Below are positions 36,048 through 45,803 of a stretch of DNA of 64,000 bases, one piece after another (position 1 is the stretch's first letter; each line of letters opens with the position of its first letter). The stretch is from Verrucomicrobiota bacterium (GTDB taxonomy: Bacteria; Verrucomicrobiota; Verrucomicrobiia; Limisphaerales; JACPZS01): contig JACPZS010000039.1 of NCBI GenBank assembly GCA_016195385.1, positions 46,616 to 110,615 of the forward strand, written 5' to 3'. Below the pieces are notes generated by a model, which was not told the DNA's origin, did no database searches, and saw nothing but the letters and a program-made list of their open reading frames with translations. Both the position numbers and the translations under genes were made by a program.

Positions 36048-37070
36048 TCAGCGCGGTTTGTCCCGCAACGCAAAGTCGAATAACTCCGCCTCCGCCGGCA
36101 TGGCCTGGGCGTGATGTTGAACCCAATCGGCAAGGTCGGAAATTTCCGGCAGTTGATCGGCGGGCAAGGCCATCGCGCCAAGCTTGAGCAACTCCCTGTT
36201 CCCGCGCGGCACGCCGTCACCGTCGCGTGCCAGCACGGGACACCAATTTGCTTTTAGTGCTTCGACCGCGCCCGCCCATGTGCCGCCGGTTTGATGGTCG
36301 CTGCTCACCACGACGGCGAACTCAGCCAAACCGTAAACCAATTTGTTGCGCCCCATCGCCGCGCCGACGGAGAAACCGGCGGTTGGCGCATAAGGCGTCA
36401 TCAGCGCGAGCCGTTCGTCGAGCAGAAGCTGGCGCACGTCGGACTTGCGGATGGTTGCTTCCAGACTGTCGGCCAGGACGCCCAGGGCAATGCCATCGGC
36501 TTCGAGCGCGCCATCCATCGCGAGGCGGTCCGTTCCCCGCGCGCCGCCGGAGACGACGGCCAGCTTCGCAGCCACGGCTTTGCGCCCGACTTCCTTGGCA
36601 AACGCCGCGCCTGCCTCATCAATGTTGCGCGAGCCGATCACCGCCACGCCGGCGCGGCGCAGCAAATGAATTTCGCCCGCGCCGAAAAGCACCGTCGGCG
36701 CCTGGTGCTTCAACGTGTCGCGCAGCTTCGCCGGGTAACGCTCGTCCGCACGCGTCACGACCCACATGCCTTGCGAAAAAAGACTTTCCAATTCCAACGC
36801 CTGCCGGCTGGCGCGGTCGAGTAAACGCACGATGCGTTCGGCTTCATCCGGCGGGACGGCCAGTTCGCGCGCCAGTTCGCTGGCGGCCCGTCCGTGCAAC
36901 GCGGCCGGACGTTTGAGCGAACAAGCGGCGATTTTTTTCGCGAGCTGATTCCATTCGGCAAGTTTGAACGGACTCAGCCCTTCAGCCTCGGCGTTGTCCG
37001 GCAAACCGAACGCCGAACAGAGCGCCAGGAGCGCCTGCCCGTCGTCACTCAAATAATCATGTGCATTCAT
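36048..37070 (-). CDS. dprA: DprA/Smf-family DNA-processing protein
   Basis: The ATG at 37070 shares a base with the recQ stop (TGATG) and gives 340 residues. It has an N-terminal helical region, then the Rossmann-like DprA core: VAVIGSRNIDEAGAAFAKEV, VVSGGARGTDRLAMDGALEA, YAPTAGFSVGAAMGRNKLVY and VVSSDHQTGGTWAGAVEALK. Canonical DprA loads RecA on incoming single-stranded DNA. Here the tight coupling to a RecQ-phosphoribosyltransferase gene and the location in an inserted cassette suggest an accessory role, for instance in defence or element maintenance. That is inference. Confidence 0.9.
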   Translation of the reverse strand: MNAHDYLSDDGQALLALCSAFGLPDNAEAEGLSPFKLAEWNQLAKKIAACSLKRPAALHGRAASELARELAVPPDEAERIVRLLDRASRQALELESLFSQGMWVVTRADERYPAKLRDTLKHQAPTVLFGAGEIHLLRRAGVAVIGSRNIDEAGAAFAKEVGRKAVAAKLAVVSGGARGTDRLAMDGALEADGIALGVLADSLEATIRKSDVRQLLLDERLALMTPYAPTAGFSVGAAMGRNKLVYGLAEFAVVVSSDHQTGGTWAGAVEALKANWCPVLARDGDGVPRGNRELLKLGAMALPADQLPEISDLADWVQHHAQAMPAEAELFDFALRDKPR

Positions 37071-39255
37071 CAGCTTCCTCGCGGCGAGGCCTTGGCCAGC
37101 GCCAATGGATGGACCGGCCCGCTGCCATGCAGTCGTAGCATTACCGCAAGCAGCGTCAGCGTCCATCCTGAATCCACCATGTCGTCCACCAGCAACACCG
37201 GGCCGGACGGAATCACGTCTGCTCCGACGTGGCCGACGAGCCGTTCAGCACGCCAGACGGCTTGTTGCACGAAGCCGCCCGGTTTCTCGCGGGCGATCTC
37301 AAACGAACCGATCAAATTGCGGAGTTGCAACGCGGCGCTCTGCATTTCTTTTTGCGGCCGGTTCTCGCATCGTTTGTGAATGACCGGCAAGAACGGCACG
37401 CCCAACTTGTCCGCGAGCCTGCGCGCGAAGTCCGAAATCGGCGCCGGGTGCTTCAATGAGGGAACGGACGTGACCCATCCCGGCGGCGGATCTGGTTTCC
37501 ACTTTTCTCGAATCAGGCGCGCGGCCGCTTCCACCAGTTCTTCGCTGAACGATCCCGTTTCGTATTTGCCGCGCGCGACTTCACCGCCCCAACCTGCGTC
37601 GCCGTAAATGCACAGCGCGCGACCTTCGGCGGCGCGAAGCGTGGCGGGAATCACCGTCTTGGGACGGCCACTGTCCTCGTAGCACTCGACGGCTTTCGGC
37701 AACGCCTTCTGAAGTTCTTCGAGCACCGGCATGGGCCAGCGCTCGCGCGGTTTGAGAATCAGCGCATCGCCGCGCAGAAACTCGACGGCTTGCTGCACCA
37801 GTTCGCGCGGCGGCGTCCGGCGCGAGGTCTGGCCCGCGCAGTTCATGCACCTGCCGCAGCGTGCCGGCGACGGGTCGTCCAGCGCGCGGGCGAGGAATTC
37901 CATCAAGCAGCCGGTGTGGCTGACGTAGCGGCGCATTTCCTCCAACTCGGCGCGGCGCAGCTTGGTCACTTGCTCCGCGCGCAACACCTCCGGCGTCCAG
38001 CGATTCGCCGTGCGCGACCATTTGGTTTTCTCGTGCGTCACCGCTCCGTCCACTTCGAGAAGCTTCAACGCCTTTTCGATGACGCCGCGCGGTTGGTTCA
38101 ATTCTGCGCCGAGTTCCTCCTTCGAAAGTCCGGCGCTGCGTTCGAGCAGGCGGAGAATTGCTTCCATGATTTCAGCCGGTGGGAAGGCGGCGCGAATGAA
38201 GTAGTCGGAAATCTCGTCGTCCTCGCGGCCGTTGAGCAGAATGCCGAAGGCGCTCTCGACCGCGCGCCCGGCGCGACCCACCTGCTGATAATACGCGACC
38301 ACCGAGCCGGGACGTTGAAAGTGAATCACGAAGCCGAGGTCCGGCTTGTCGAAGCCCATGCCGAGCGCGACGGTGGCAACGAGAACTTTGAGCTGGTTGT
38401 CGAGCAACGCTTGTTCGGCTGCGATGCGTTCGCCCGCTTCCAGGTCGGCGTGATAGGCGCGGGCGGCGACGCCTTGTTGCGCGAGCCACGCCGCGACCCG
38501 CCGCGAATCCTGCACCGTGAGCGTGTATATGATGCCGCTGCCAGGCAACTGCGGCAGAAAATGCGCGAGCCACGCCAGCCGTTCGGCCTGGTCGTCGAGG
38601 CGGATGTTGAACAGTTTCAGCGACGGACGGATGAGCGGGCCGCGCACGACCTCCAGATTTGGAATCTGCGTTTGCACGTCCTCGACAACGCGATTGTTGG
38701 CCGTGGCCGTGGTGCAAATCGCCGGCACGCTCGCGGGCAGCAGGCGCATCACGCGGACGATGCGGCGGTAGTCGGGACGGAAATCGTGTCCCCAATCCGA
38801 AATGCAATGCGCCTCGTCCACGACGAGCAGGCCGATGTGTCCCTGGAACAACGGCAGCAGTCTTTGCATGAATTCCTGGTTGCCCAGCCGTTCCGGAGAA
38901 ACCATGAGCAGGTCCACCTCATTGGCGCGCAGCGCGGATTCGACCTGCGGCCACTCTTCGAGGTTCTGGCTGTGAATGGCGGCGGCGCGCAGACCGATGC
39001 GTTCGGTGCGAGCAGTTGATTGCGCATCAGCGCCAGCAGCGGACTGACCAGCAGCGTCGGGCCGGCGCCGCCGTCGCGCAGAATTTTGGCGGCGAGAAAA
39101 TAGACGATGCTCTTGCCCCAGCCGGTGCGTTGCACCACAAGCACGCGCCGCCGCCGGTTGGCCGCGCAGTCGATGGCTTCCCATTGGCCGTCGCGAAAGT
39201 CCGCCTCGCGGCCGAGCATCCGCTGCAACAGCGAGCGCGCCTGGGCCTGGTCCAT
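37070..39255 (-). CDS. RecQ-family helicase fused to a phosphoribosyltransferase domain (frameshift near 39010)
   Basis: The N-terminus (start 39255, MDQAQARSLLQRMLG) reads FRDGQWEAIDCAANRRRRVL and Walker A QRTGWGKSIVYF, then goes out of frame near 39005-39015. The adjacent frame continues ERIGLRAAAIHSQNLEEWPQ, DEAH box VVDEAHCISDWGHDFRPDY, motif VI YYQQVGRAGRAVES and a Cys cluster (CGRCMNCAGQ). The C-terminus holds a PRPP-binding motif GPVLLVDDMVDSGWTLTLLA. About 727 residues result after one indel. RecQ-PRTase fusions are uncommon; the PRTase may process a nucleotide signal or salvage product. The stop overlaps the dprA start. Confidence 0.88.
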
Positions 39256-39347
39256 GATGCGCGAGGATGGTCATTCTCCACTGGTTTGAAAAGCTTCAAC
39301 GCGCGACCAGGAGGGACTGCGCAACCATGCTGTTCAGTCATGCCCCA

Positions 39348-41690
39348 TCACGGATTCGCTGTCTTCCTCATGGTGAACGGCACGCTGTTGACGACTCCAA
39401 GAACGACGGACGAGAAACGAAAATCATTCGCCTGTGCGTCGTGGACAATTTTGCGGACGGCGGGCGCATCGGACGATTCGATGCCGCGGCCGAGCGCGAA
39501 CGTGAGCAGCTTTTCCGTAAGTGTGCCGACAAAAAGCTCAGGGCGCTTGCGCAACCCGTCTTCGAGCGGGGCCACGCCGGTGAACTTGCTCCCGTCGGGC
39601 AGGCCGCCGCTCGCGTCGATGGGCTGGCCGTCTTCCGTCGTGCGCCAGCGGCCGATGGCGTCGTAGTTCTCCAGCGCGAAGCCGACGGGATCCATGAGGT
39701 TGTGGCAGCTCGCGCACGCGGCGTTGGCGCGGTGCTCGGCCAGTCGCGCGCGCACGGAGAGGCTGGCCGACACCGTGTTATCTTTCAGCGCCGGCACGTC
39801 GGGCAGCGGCGGCGGCGGCGGCGCGCCGATGATGTTGTCCAGAACCCACTTGCCGCGAATCACCGGCGAAGTGCGCGTGGCGTACGACGTCACCGTGAGA
39901 ATGCTGCCCTGCCGAAGCAACCCGCCGCGCTCGCTGTTCTTGCCCAGGGTGACGCGACGGAACTGGCTGCCGTACACGTTGGGAATTCCGTAGTGCTTCG
40001 CGAGTCGCTCGTTGAGGAACGTGTGGTCGGCTTTGAGCAAGTCGAGCACGCTGCGATCTTCGCGCAGCATCGTCTCGAAGTGCAGCTCGGTCTCGCGGCG
40101 GAAGGCCTGGCGCAAGTTGTCATCGAAGTCGGGGAAGAGCCGCAGGTCGGGCGTGATGGATTCGAGGTTGCGCAGGTAGAGCCATTGGTCGGCGAAGTTG
40201 CTGGCGAGATTCCCGGCGCGGGAATCGGCGAGCATCCGGCGCACTTGTTTCTCCAGCACCTTCGGCTTGTGCAGCTCGCCGCGCTCGGCGGTCGCGAGCA
40301 GTTCGTCGTCCGGGATACTGCTCCAAAGGAAGAACGAGAGCCGCGACGCCAGCGCTAGATCGCTGAGGCGGTACGCCGTGCCGGGCGCGACGCCGTCGGG
40401 GTCCTGCTCGACGCGGAAAAGAAATTCGGGACTGACGAGCACGGCGCTCAACGCCGTTTCGATGCCGGCCTCGAAGCCATCCTCCGCTTTCGCCTTGCGG
40501 TAGAACTCCATCGGCCTCGCGAGATCGTCCTTGGTCACGGGCCGGCGATAGGCGCGGCGCATCAGGGTGCGAAGAATGTTTTCAGCGGCAGGCGCTTCCT
40601 GAATGAACCCGTTGGGCAGACTGCCAAATATCTTGCGTCGGCTCGGCGAGTCACCCGGCCCTTTCGAGTCGTACGGCCCGTTGATGGAAACCTGGTAGAT
40701 GGCCGGCGTCTGGCGCGGATGCCGGTGCGTGTTGTAATGAGCCTGATAGGGCTGGCGCTTCGTCTCGATGAGTGGCGAGGAATTCCTGAGAAACGTCACG
40801 CCAAGCTGGTGCGGCCCCGCCGTCACCGGCACGCGCACTTTCAAATGCGCATCCACCTTCTCGTAATTCTTGTCGCGGCCCGCCGGAGTCACGGTGAAGA
40901 GCTGCACGCGCTCACGATCCAGCAGCACCTCCAACTCGTGCGGCTCGCGCAGGCCCTCGACCTCCTCGTTGCGGTCGCGCGTGAGGCGGATTTGAATCTC
41001 ATACTCGCCGTCACGCGGAAAAGTGTAGTTCAGCAACGTGCCGCCGCGCGTGCCGAGCGGCAGCCCCTCGACGTGCTCCTCCTGCGTCAGATCGGGGCGA
41101 ATGCGGAACGTGTCGCCGCCGGGTGCGCGTTGTGGCGCCCCGACGGCCAGCCGGGCGATCTTCCCGGCCGCGGAGATGTAGCGGTTCAACAGCGTCGGCG
41201 AAAGATCACCCACGGTCACGTTGTCGAAGCCGTGGCTCGCGTCGTCCTTCGGCAGCAGCGCCGCCGCGTCAATTTCCAGCGCGAGAAGGTCGCGAATGGC
41301 ATTCTGGTATTCGGTCCGGTTCAGGCGCCGGAATGTTTCGGTGCGCCCGGGATTCGGATTCCTCGCCGCAGCGCGATCGAGCGGTGAGGCCAGTTTGGCC
41401 AGGACTTCATCGTAGGTTTTGTCCGCCGGCCGTTCCTTGCCGATCGGCGGCATCTGGCGCGCGCGCAGTTTACGGATGACATGCTCCCACTCCTCGGAAT
41501 GTTTCGTGACGTCGTCGTGACTGATGTGCTCCAAATCAAGCCCGCCCTTCTTCACGTCCGCGTCGTGACAACTGACGCAATACTGGTTCACGACTGACTT
41601 CACGGGCGTGGACAACGGAGTGAGCGGCTGTTGCGCCGCGGCGGCGGTGAAAATCGCCAGCAAAACCTGAACACCAGCGAGGACACCCAT
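39348..41690 (-). CDS. DUF1587/1592/1588/1585 cytochrome c-like protein
   Basis: The start at 41690 (MGVLAGVQVLLAIFTAAAAQ) gives a signal peptide and 780 residues; an upstream in-frame start adds 41 residues without a leader. A heme site CVSCHDADVKKGG is near the N-terminus. DUF1587 follows (RTETFRRLNRTEYQNAIRDL), then DUF1592/DUF1588 (FLFRVEQDPDGVAPGTAYRL, ASRLSFFLWSSIPDDELL). The C-terminal ACASCHNLMDPVGFALENYD holds a second CxxCH. These large periplasmic proteins pair with DUF1552 in polysaccharide-degrading Planctomycetes and Verrucomicrobia. The last seven residues overlap the right direct repeat. Confidence 0.92.
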   Translation of the reverse strand: MGVLAGVQVLLAIFTAAAAQQPLTPLSTPVKSVVNQYCVSCHDADVKKGGLDLEHISHDDVTKHSEEWEHVIRKLRARQMPPIGKERPADKTYDEVLAKLASPLDRAAARNPNPGRTETFRRLNRTEYQNAIRDLLALEIDAAALLPKDDASHGFDNVTVGDLSPTLLNRYISAAGKIARLAVGAPQRAPGGDTFRIRPDLTQEEHVEGLPLGTRGGTLLNYTFPRDGEYEIQIRLTRDRNEEVEGLREPHELEVLLDRERVQLFTVTPAGRDKNYEKVDAHLKVRVPVTAGPHQLGVTFLRNSSPLIETKRQPYQAHYNTHRHPRQTPAIYQVSINGPYDSKGPGDSPSRRKIFGSLPNGFIQEAPAAENILRTLMRRAYRRPVTKDDLARPMEFYRKAKAEDGFEAGIETALSAVLVSPEFLFRVEQDPDGVAPGTAYRLSDLALASRLSFFLWSSIPDDELLATAERGELHKPKVLEKQVRRMLADSRAGNLASNFADQWLYLRNLESITPDLRLFPDFDDNLRQAFRRETELHFETMLREDRSVLDLLKADHTFLNERLAKHYGIPNVYGSQFRRVTLGKNSERGGLLRQGSILTVTSYATRTSPVIRGKWVLDNIIGAPPPPPLPDVPALKDNTVSASLSVRARLAEHRANAACASCHNLMDPVGFALENYDAIGRWRTTEDGQPIDASGGLPDGSKFTGVAPLEDGLRKRPELFVGTLTEKLLTFALGRGIESSDAPAVRKIVHDAQANDFRFSSVVLGVVNSVPFTMRKTANP
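39360..39383. repeat. Right direct repeat, inside the DUF1592 3' end
   Basis: This copy lies in the coding end of the DUF1592 gene (residues VPFTMRKT) and matches 36019-36042 at 23 of 24 positions, in the same orientation. If the cassette between the copies is removed and one repeat kept, the DUF1592 frame would end as VPFTMRKTL with its stop overlapping the DUF1552 ATG. Confidence 0.85.
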
Positions 41691-41885
41691 TCCCCGTCGA
41701 GCCGGGCCGGCGCAAATCCGGGCGATGGGGAACTGGCTTTTCAAAGTGTTTGGAAGATGACGCGGCGCGTGATCCGGGACAAGCAGAAAGCCCGCCGCCG
41801 GATTCTTCCGCACCGGCGTGCCGGCGCATTTGTTCTTGGAGGAAGGAGAAAATCCAGCCAGCTTCCGAGCAAGAATCCAGATGCG

Positions 41886-44075
41886 ATGAGTGCGCCGGTC
41901 AAAACGACTCGCCGGAAGTTCGTCCAGAGTTCGGTGCTGGCCGTCGCCGGTGCGGCGCTCGGTGCGTTCGATGTGCGCCGCGCATTCGCCGCTGGCTCAC
42001 CGCCCGCCCCCGACTGGGTGGACAGGCCGATGCGCTGGGCGCAGCTCACGCTCGTCGAGGATGACCCCGGCAAGTTCGATCCGCGGTTCTGGCTCGATTA
42101 CTTCAAGCGTACGAAATCTGACGCGGTGTGCCTGAGCGCGGGCGGCTGCGTGGCGTATTATCCGACGACGGTTCCGTTTCATCATCGCAGCGCGTGGCTC
42201 GGAGAGCGCGACGTCTTTGGGGAACTCGTCGCGGGCTGCCGCAAGCTGGGCATGGTGGTGATCGCGCGCACCGATCCGCACGCGACGTACGATGACGCGC
42301 AGCAGGCGCATCCAGAGTGGATCGCGGTTGAAGCCGATGGAAAGCCGCGGCGGCATTGGGCCTCGCCGGAGATGTGGGTCACGTGCGCGCTCGGCCCCTA
42401 CAACTTCGAGTTCATGACCGGGGTGAAGCGCGAGATCATGTCGCGCTACCGCGTCGATGGCATTTTCATCAACCGCTGGGACGGCTCAGGCCAATGTTTT
42501 TGCGAGCACTGCCGGAAAAATTTCAAGGAAGCGACGGGGCACGAGCTGCCGCGCACGAGTGATCCGCAGAATCCCGCGCGGCGCGCTTACATTCTCTGGC
42601 GTCAGCAGCGGCTCTTCGAGCTCTGGCAGCTTTGGGACCGCGAAGTGCGCGCCATCAATCCGAACTCGTGCGTGATTCCCAACACCGGCGGCGGCGCGAC
42701 GAGTTCGCTGGACATGACGCGCATCGGCGAACTGGCGCCCACGCTCATCGCGGATCGACAGGCGCGGCGCGGTGTCACCGTGCCGTGGGCGAACGGGAAG
42801 AACGCGAAGGAATTTCGCGCCACGATGGGACGGAAACCAATCGTCGGCATCTTCAGCGTGGGACTCGAGGAGCCATACCGCTGGAAAGATTCGGTGCAGA
42901 ACGCCGCCGAGTTCCAGCTTTGGGCCGCCGACGGCGTGGCGAATGATTTGCGCCCGTGGTTCACAAAATTTTCCGGCACGCTCCATGACGAGCGCTGGCT
43001 CAAGCCCATCGAACAACTCTACCGGCGTTACGCGAGCTGGGAGAAATATCTGCGCAACGAACGCCCGCTCGCACGCGTCGCGATCGTTTACTCGCAGCAG
43101 ACCGGCTGGTTCCACGGCGGCAGAATCGAGGATCACATCGACGGCTGGTATCAGGCCCTGATCGAGGCGCGCGTGCCATTTGAGATGGTTCACGACCGCC
43201 TGCTCGACGCAGGCCGGCTCGCGGCGTTCCAGACGCTCATCCTCCCGAACACCGCCGCGCTTTCCGCCGCGCAGTGCAATCAACTGCGCGCGTTCGTGGA
43301 GCGCGGCGGCAGCCTCATTGCGACGCACGAGACGAGCCTTTGCGACGAATGGGGAGCGCGGCGAAAAAACTTCGGGCTGGCGGATTTGTTTGGCGCGGAC
43401 TTCGCCGGGCGCACCGAGGCGCGGATGCAGAACGCCTACCTGCGGCTCGAACACGGGTCGAACCCGCGGCACCCGTTGCTGCGCGGACTGGAAGATGCGC
43501 CCCGCATCATCCACGGCGTGTCGCGCGTCGAGGTCACACCGCGCGGAAAATTCGCGAACGCGCCGCTGACGCTGATTCCGAGCTATCCCGACCTGCCGAT
43601 GGAAAAAGTTTTCCCGCGCGTGGAGAAGACTGATGTGGCGCAAGTATTCCTGCGGCAGGCCGGGAACGGCCGGGTGATTTATTTCCCGTGGGACATCGAC
43701 CGCACGTTTTGGGAGGTGCTCTGCGTCGATCACTTCAAGCTGCTGCGCAACTCCGTCGAGTGGGCGACAAACGAAGCTCCTGTCGCGGAAGTCACCGGCC
43801 CCGGCGTGCTCGACGTGACGGTGTGGCGGCAGAAGCACTCCATGACGGTTCACCTCGTCAACCTCACGAACCCGATGATGATGAAAGGGCCGGTGCGCGA
43901 ACTCATCGCGGTCGGATCACAACGCGTCCGCGTCCGCCTGCCCGCGGGCGCGAAGCCGGGGCGCGTTCACCTGCTCGCCGCCGGGAAAACCGTGAGCACC
44001 CGGCGTGACGGCGAATATCTCCTCGCGACCGTGCCATCCGTCTTCGATCATGAAGTTCTGGCCATCGATTTATGA
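41886..44075 (+). CDS. Putative glycoside hydrolase (GHL6-type) with beta-galactosidase-like trimerisation domain
   Basis: The ATG at 41886 gives 729 residues with a Tat leader (TTRRKFVQSSVLAVAGAALG). The catalytic-barrel portion has SDAVCLSAGGCVAYYPTTVP, YRVDGIFINRWDGSGQCFCE and a Cys pair (CFCEHC). It is followed from about residue 405 by a trimerisation/class I amidotransferase-like domain (RVAIVYSQQTGWFHGGRIED, LPNTAALSAAQCNQLRAFV). This layout matches hypothetical glycosyl hydrolase family 6 proteins related to GH42. Its stop overlaps the next start (ATGA). Confidence 0.85.
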   Translation: MSAPVKTTRRKFVQSSVLAVAGAALGAFDVRRAFAAGSPPAPDWVDRPMRWAQLTLVEDDPGKFDPRFWLDYFKRTKSDAVCLSAGGCVAYYPTTVPFHHRSAWLGERDVFGELVAGCRKLGMVVIARTDPHATYDDAQQAHPEWIAVEADGKPRRHWASPEMWVTCALGPYNFEFMTGVKREIMSRYRVDGIFINRWDGSGQCFCEHCRKNFKEATGHELPRTSDPQNPARRAYILWRQQRLFELWQLWDREVRAINPNSCVIPNTGGGATSSLDMTRIGELAPTLIADRQARRGVTVPWANGKNAKEFRATMGRKPIVGIFSVGLEEPYRWKDSVQNAAEFQLWAADGVANDLRPWFTKFSGTLHDERWLKPIEQLYRRYASWEKYLRNERPLARVAIVYSQQTGWFHGGRIEDHIDGWYQALIEARVPFEMVHDRLLDAGRLAAFQTLILPNTAALSAAQCNQLRAFVERGGSLIATHETSLCDEWGARRKNFGLADLFGADFAGRTEARMQNAYLRLEHGSNPRHPLLRGLEDAPRIIHGVSRVEVTPRGKFANAPLTLIPSYPDLPMEKVFPRVEKTDVAQVFLRQAGNGRVIYFPWDIDRTFWEVLCVDHFKLLRNSVEWATNEAPVAEVTGPGVLDVTVWRQKHSMTVHLVNLTNPMMMKGPVRELIAVGSQRVRVRLPAGAKPGRVHLLAAGKTVSTRRDGEYLLATVPSVFDHEVLAIDL

Positions 44076-45784
44076 ACGGAAACGAGAAACGCCCTGCATC
44101 GCTCCGCGACGGCGACGCGGCGCGCGGACGCGAACTGTTCAACGACGAGCGGCGTGCGGCGTGTGTGAAGTGCCATTCGGTGGATGGCCGCAGCGGCAAG
44201 GCGGGGCCCGACTTGCTCGCGGTCGGCGACAAGTTTCCGCGCCGCGAATTGATCCGCGCCGTGCTCGAACCTTCGGCGGAGATCGCTGTCGGCTACGGCA
44301 CGACCATCGTGGAGACGAAAGCCGGCGAGGAGTTTCAGGGCATCCTCAAGGAAACGACGGCGGAGGCGCTCGATCTAGTGGGCGCCGACGGCAAGCACCT
44401 GCGCATCGCCACGCGGGACATCCAGGAGCAGCGCGGCAGCACGGTGTCGCTCATGCCGGAGGGATTGCAGGCCGGGCTGTCGCGGCAGGAGTTCACCGAT
44501 CTCATCGAATACCTCGTCACGCTCAAGCAGCCGGAGAACGCGCTCACGAGCCATCGTGGAATGCCAGCGAACATTCCCGAACTGGCCAAGCCCGTCGCGC
44601 TGCGCCCGTTCTTCTCCGAGCAGATGCGCTTTCCCCACGCGTTCGTCCAGAAGCCTGGCGACGTTCGGTCCGGATTGGTCTGGTTTGGCCAGCTTCCGGG
44701 AGTTAGCAACACGTTCCTCGCCGTTCATCAAACGGGTAAGATCTGGCTGCTCGAAAAGAATGGCACCAACGAAGCGAAAACGCTTTTCGTGGACGTGGGA
44801 AAGGACATCTTCAACGAGCGCGGCCCGAACGGGCTGCTCGGGATGACTTTTCATCCGAAGTTCGCTGAGAACCGCAGATACTTTCTCAAGCATCAGGTGT
44901 TCGAGGAAGGGAAGATCGGCACGACGGTCGTCGAGCGCCAGGCCTCGCCGGATTTGCGCTCGGACTCCGGCCAACCCTCGCGCCGGTTGTGGAAAGTCAT
45001 AAGCACGACGCAGGATCACAGCGGTGGCTGCATCGGGTTCGGCCCCGACGGGTTTCTCTACATCGCGATGGGTGACACCGGCCCGCAGCAGGACCCGCAG
45101 GGCCATGGCCAGGACTTGACCACGCATCTCGGAAAAATCCTGCGCATCGACGTGGATCACACCGACGCTGGACTTGCTTACGCGATTCCCGCCGATAATC
45201 CGTTTCGCGGCCGGTCCGATGCGCGTCCGGAAATCTGGGCCTACGGCTTCCGCGAGCCGTGGCGGTTCAGCTTCGATCCCGTCACGCGCGATTTGTGGGT
45301 AGGCGACGTCGGACAGGATCGCGTTGAGGAAGCGGCCATCGTGCGCCGCGGTGAGAATCACGGCTGGAATGTTTATGAAGGCTTCGAGCCATTCTCGAAT
45401 CGTTACCGCAAGGATGACGCGACCTACACGCCGCCCGTCTTCGCCTACCGGCGCAAATACGGCAACTCGATCACCGGCGGTTACGTCTATCGCGGCGACA
45501 AGCGTTCGTCGTTCTACGGCGTTTACGTCTGTGGCGACTACACGTCGCATCGCATCTTCGGGCTCAGGCAACAGGATCGCACCCTCCAGGTCGTCCGGCA
45601 AATCGGTGTCGCGCCGCAGGGCATCGCCTCGTTCGCCATCGATCAGCGCGGAGAAATCTATCTCGTCGGCTACGAAGGGATGGTTTACGAACTCGACCTC
45701 GCGAAAGCGAACTTTGACGAGGAAATGAAAACCACTGGGACGCCAGTGTCGTCCGCATCAGCGGGCAAAATCGATCAGAAATGA
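44072..45784 (+). CDS. Cytochrome c-PQQ sugar dehydrogenase fusion (GSDH type)
   Basis: This 570-residue protein begins with a cytochrome/heme-binding domain (CVKCHSVDGRSGKAGPDLLA, about residues 31-50). Residues 180-560 form a PQQ-dependent sorbosone/glucose dehydrogenase six-bladed propeller: NERGPNGLLGMTFHPKF, TQDHSGGCIGFGPDGFLYIA, IWAYGFREPWRFSFDP and GDVGQDRVEEAAIV. It would oxidise a sugar and pass electrons to its own heme. No signal peptide precedes the heme domain although heme c is attached outside the membrane, so the real start or a leader may be lost. It overlaps the Tat-exported hydrolase gene by four bases. Confidence 0.88.
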   Translation: MNGNEKRPASLRDGDAARGRELFNDERRAACVKCHSVDGRSGKAGPDLLAVGDKFPRRELIRAVLEPSAEIAVGYGTTIVETKAGEEFQGILKETTAEALDLVGADGKHLRIATRDIQEQRGSTVSLMPEGLQAGLSRQEFTDLIEYLVTLKQPENALTSHRGMPANIPELAKPVALRPFFSEQMRFPHAFVQKPGDVRSGLVWFGQLPGVSNTFLAVHQTGKIWLLEKNGTNEAKTLFVDVGKDIFNERGPNGLLGMTFHPKFAENRRYFLKHQVFEEGKIGTTVVERQASPDLRSDSGQPSRRLWKVISTTQDHSGGCIGFGPDGFLYIAMGDTGPQQDPQGHGQDLTTHLGKILRIDVDHTDAGLAYAIPADNPFRGRSDARPEIWAYGFREPWRFSFDPVTRDLWVGDVGQDRVEEAAIVRRGENHGWNVYEGFEPFSNRYRKDDATYTPPVFAYRRKYGNSITGGYVYRGDKRSSFYGVYVCGDYTSHRIFGLRQQDRTLQVVRQIGVAPQGIASFAIDQRGEIYLVGYEGMVYELDLAKANFDEEMKTTGTPVSSASAGKIDQK

Positions 45785-45803
45785 AATCGCGGGAGGCAAC
45801 ACC

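Noticed and set aside
34733..36187. 484-codon plus-strand frame
   Set aside because: It is antisense to the DUF1552 gene and shows Arg/Val/Glu-rich shadow composition with no domain.
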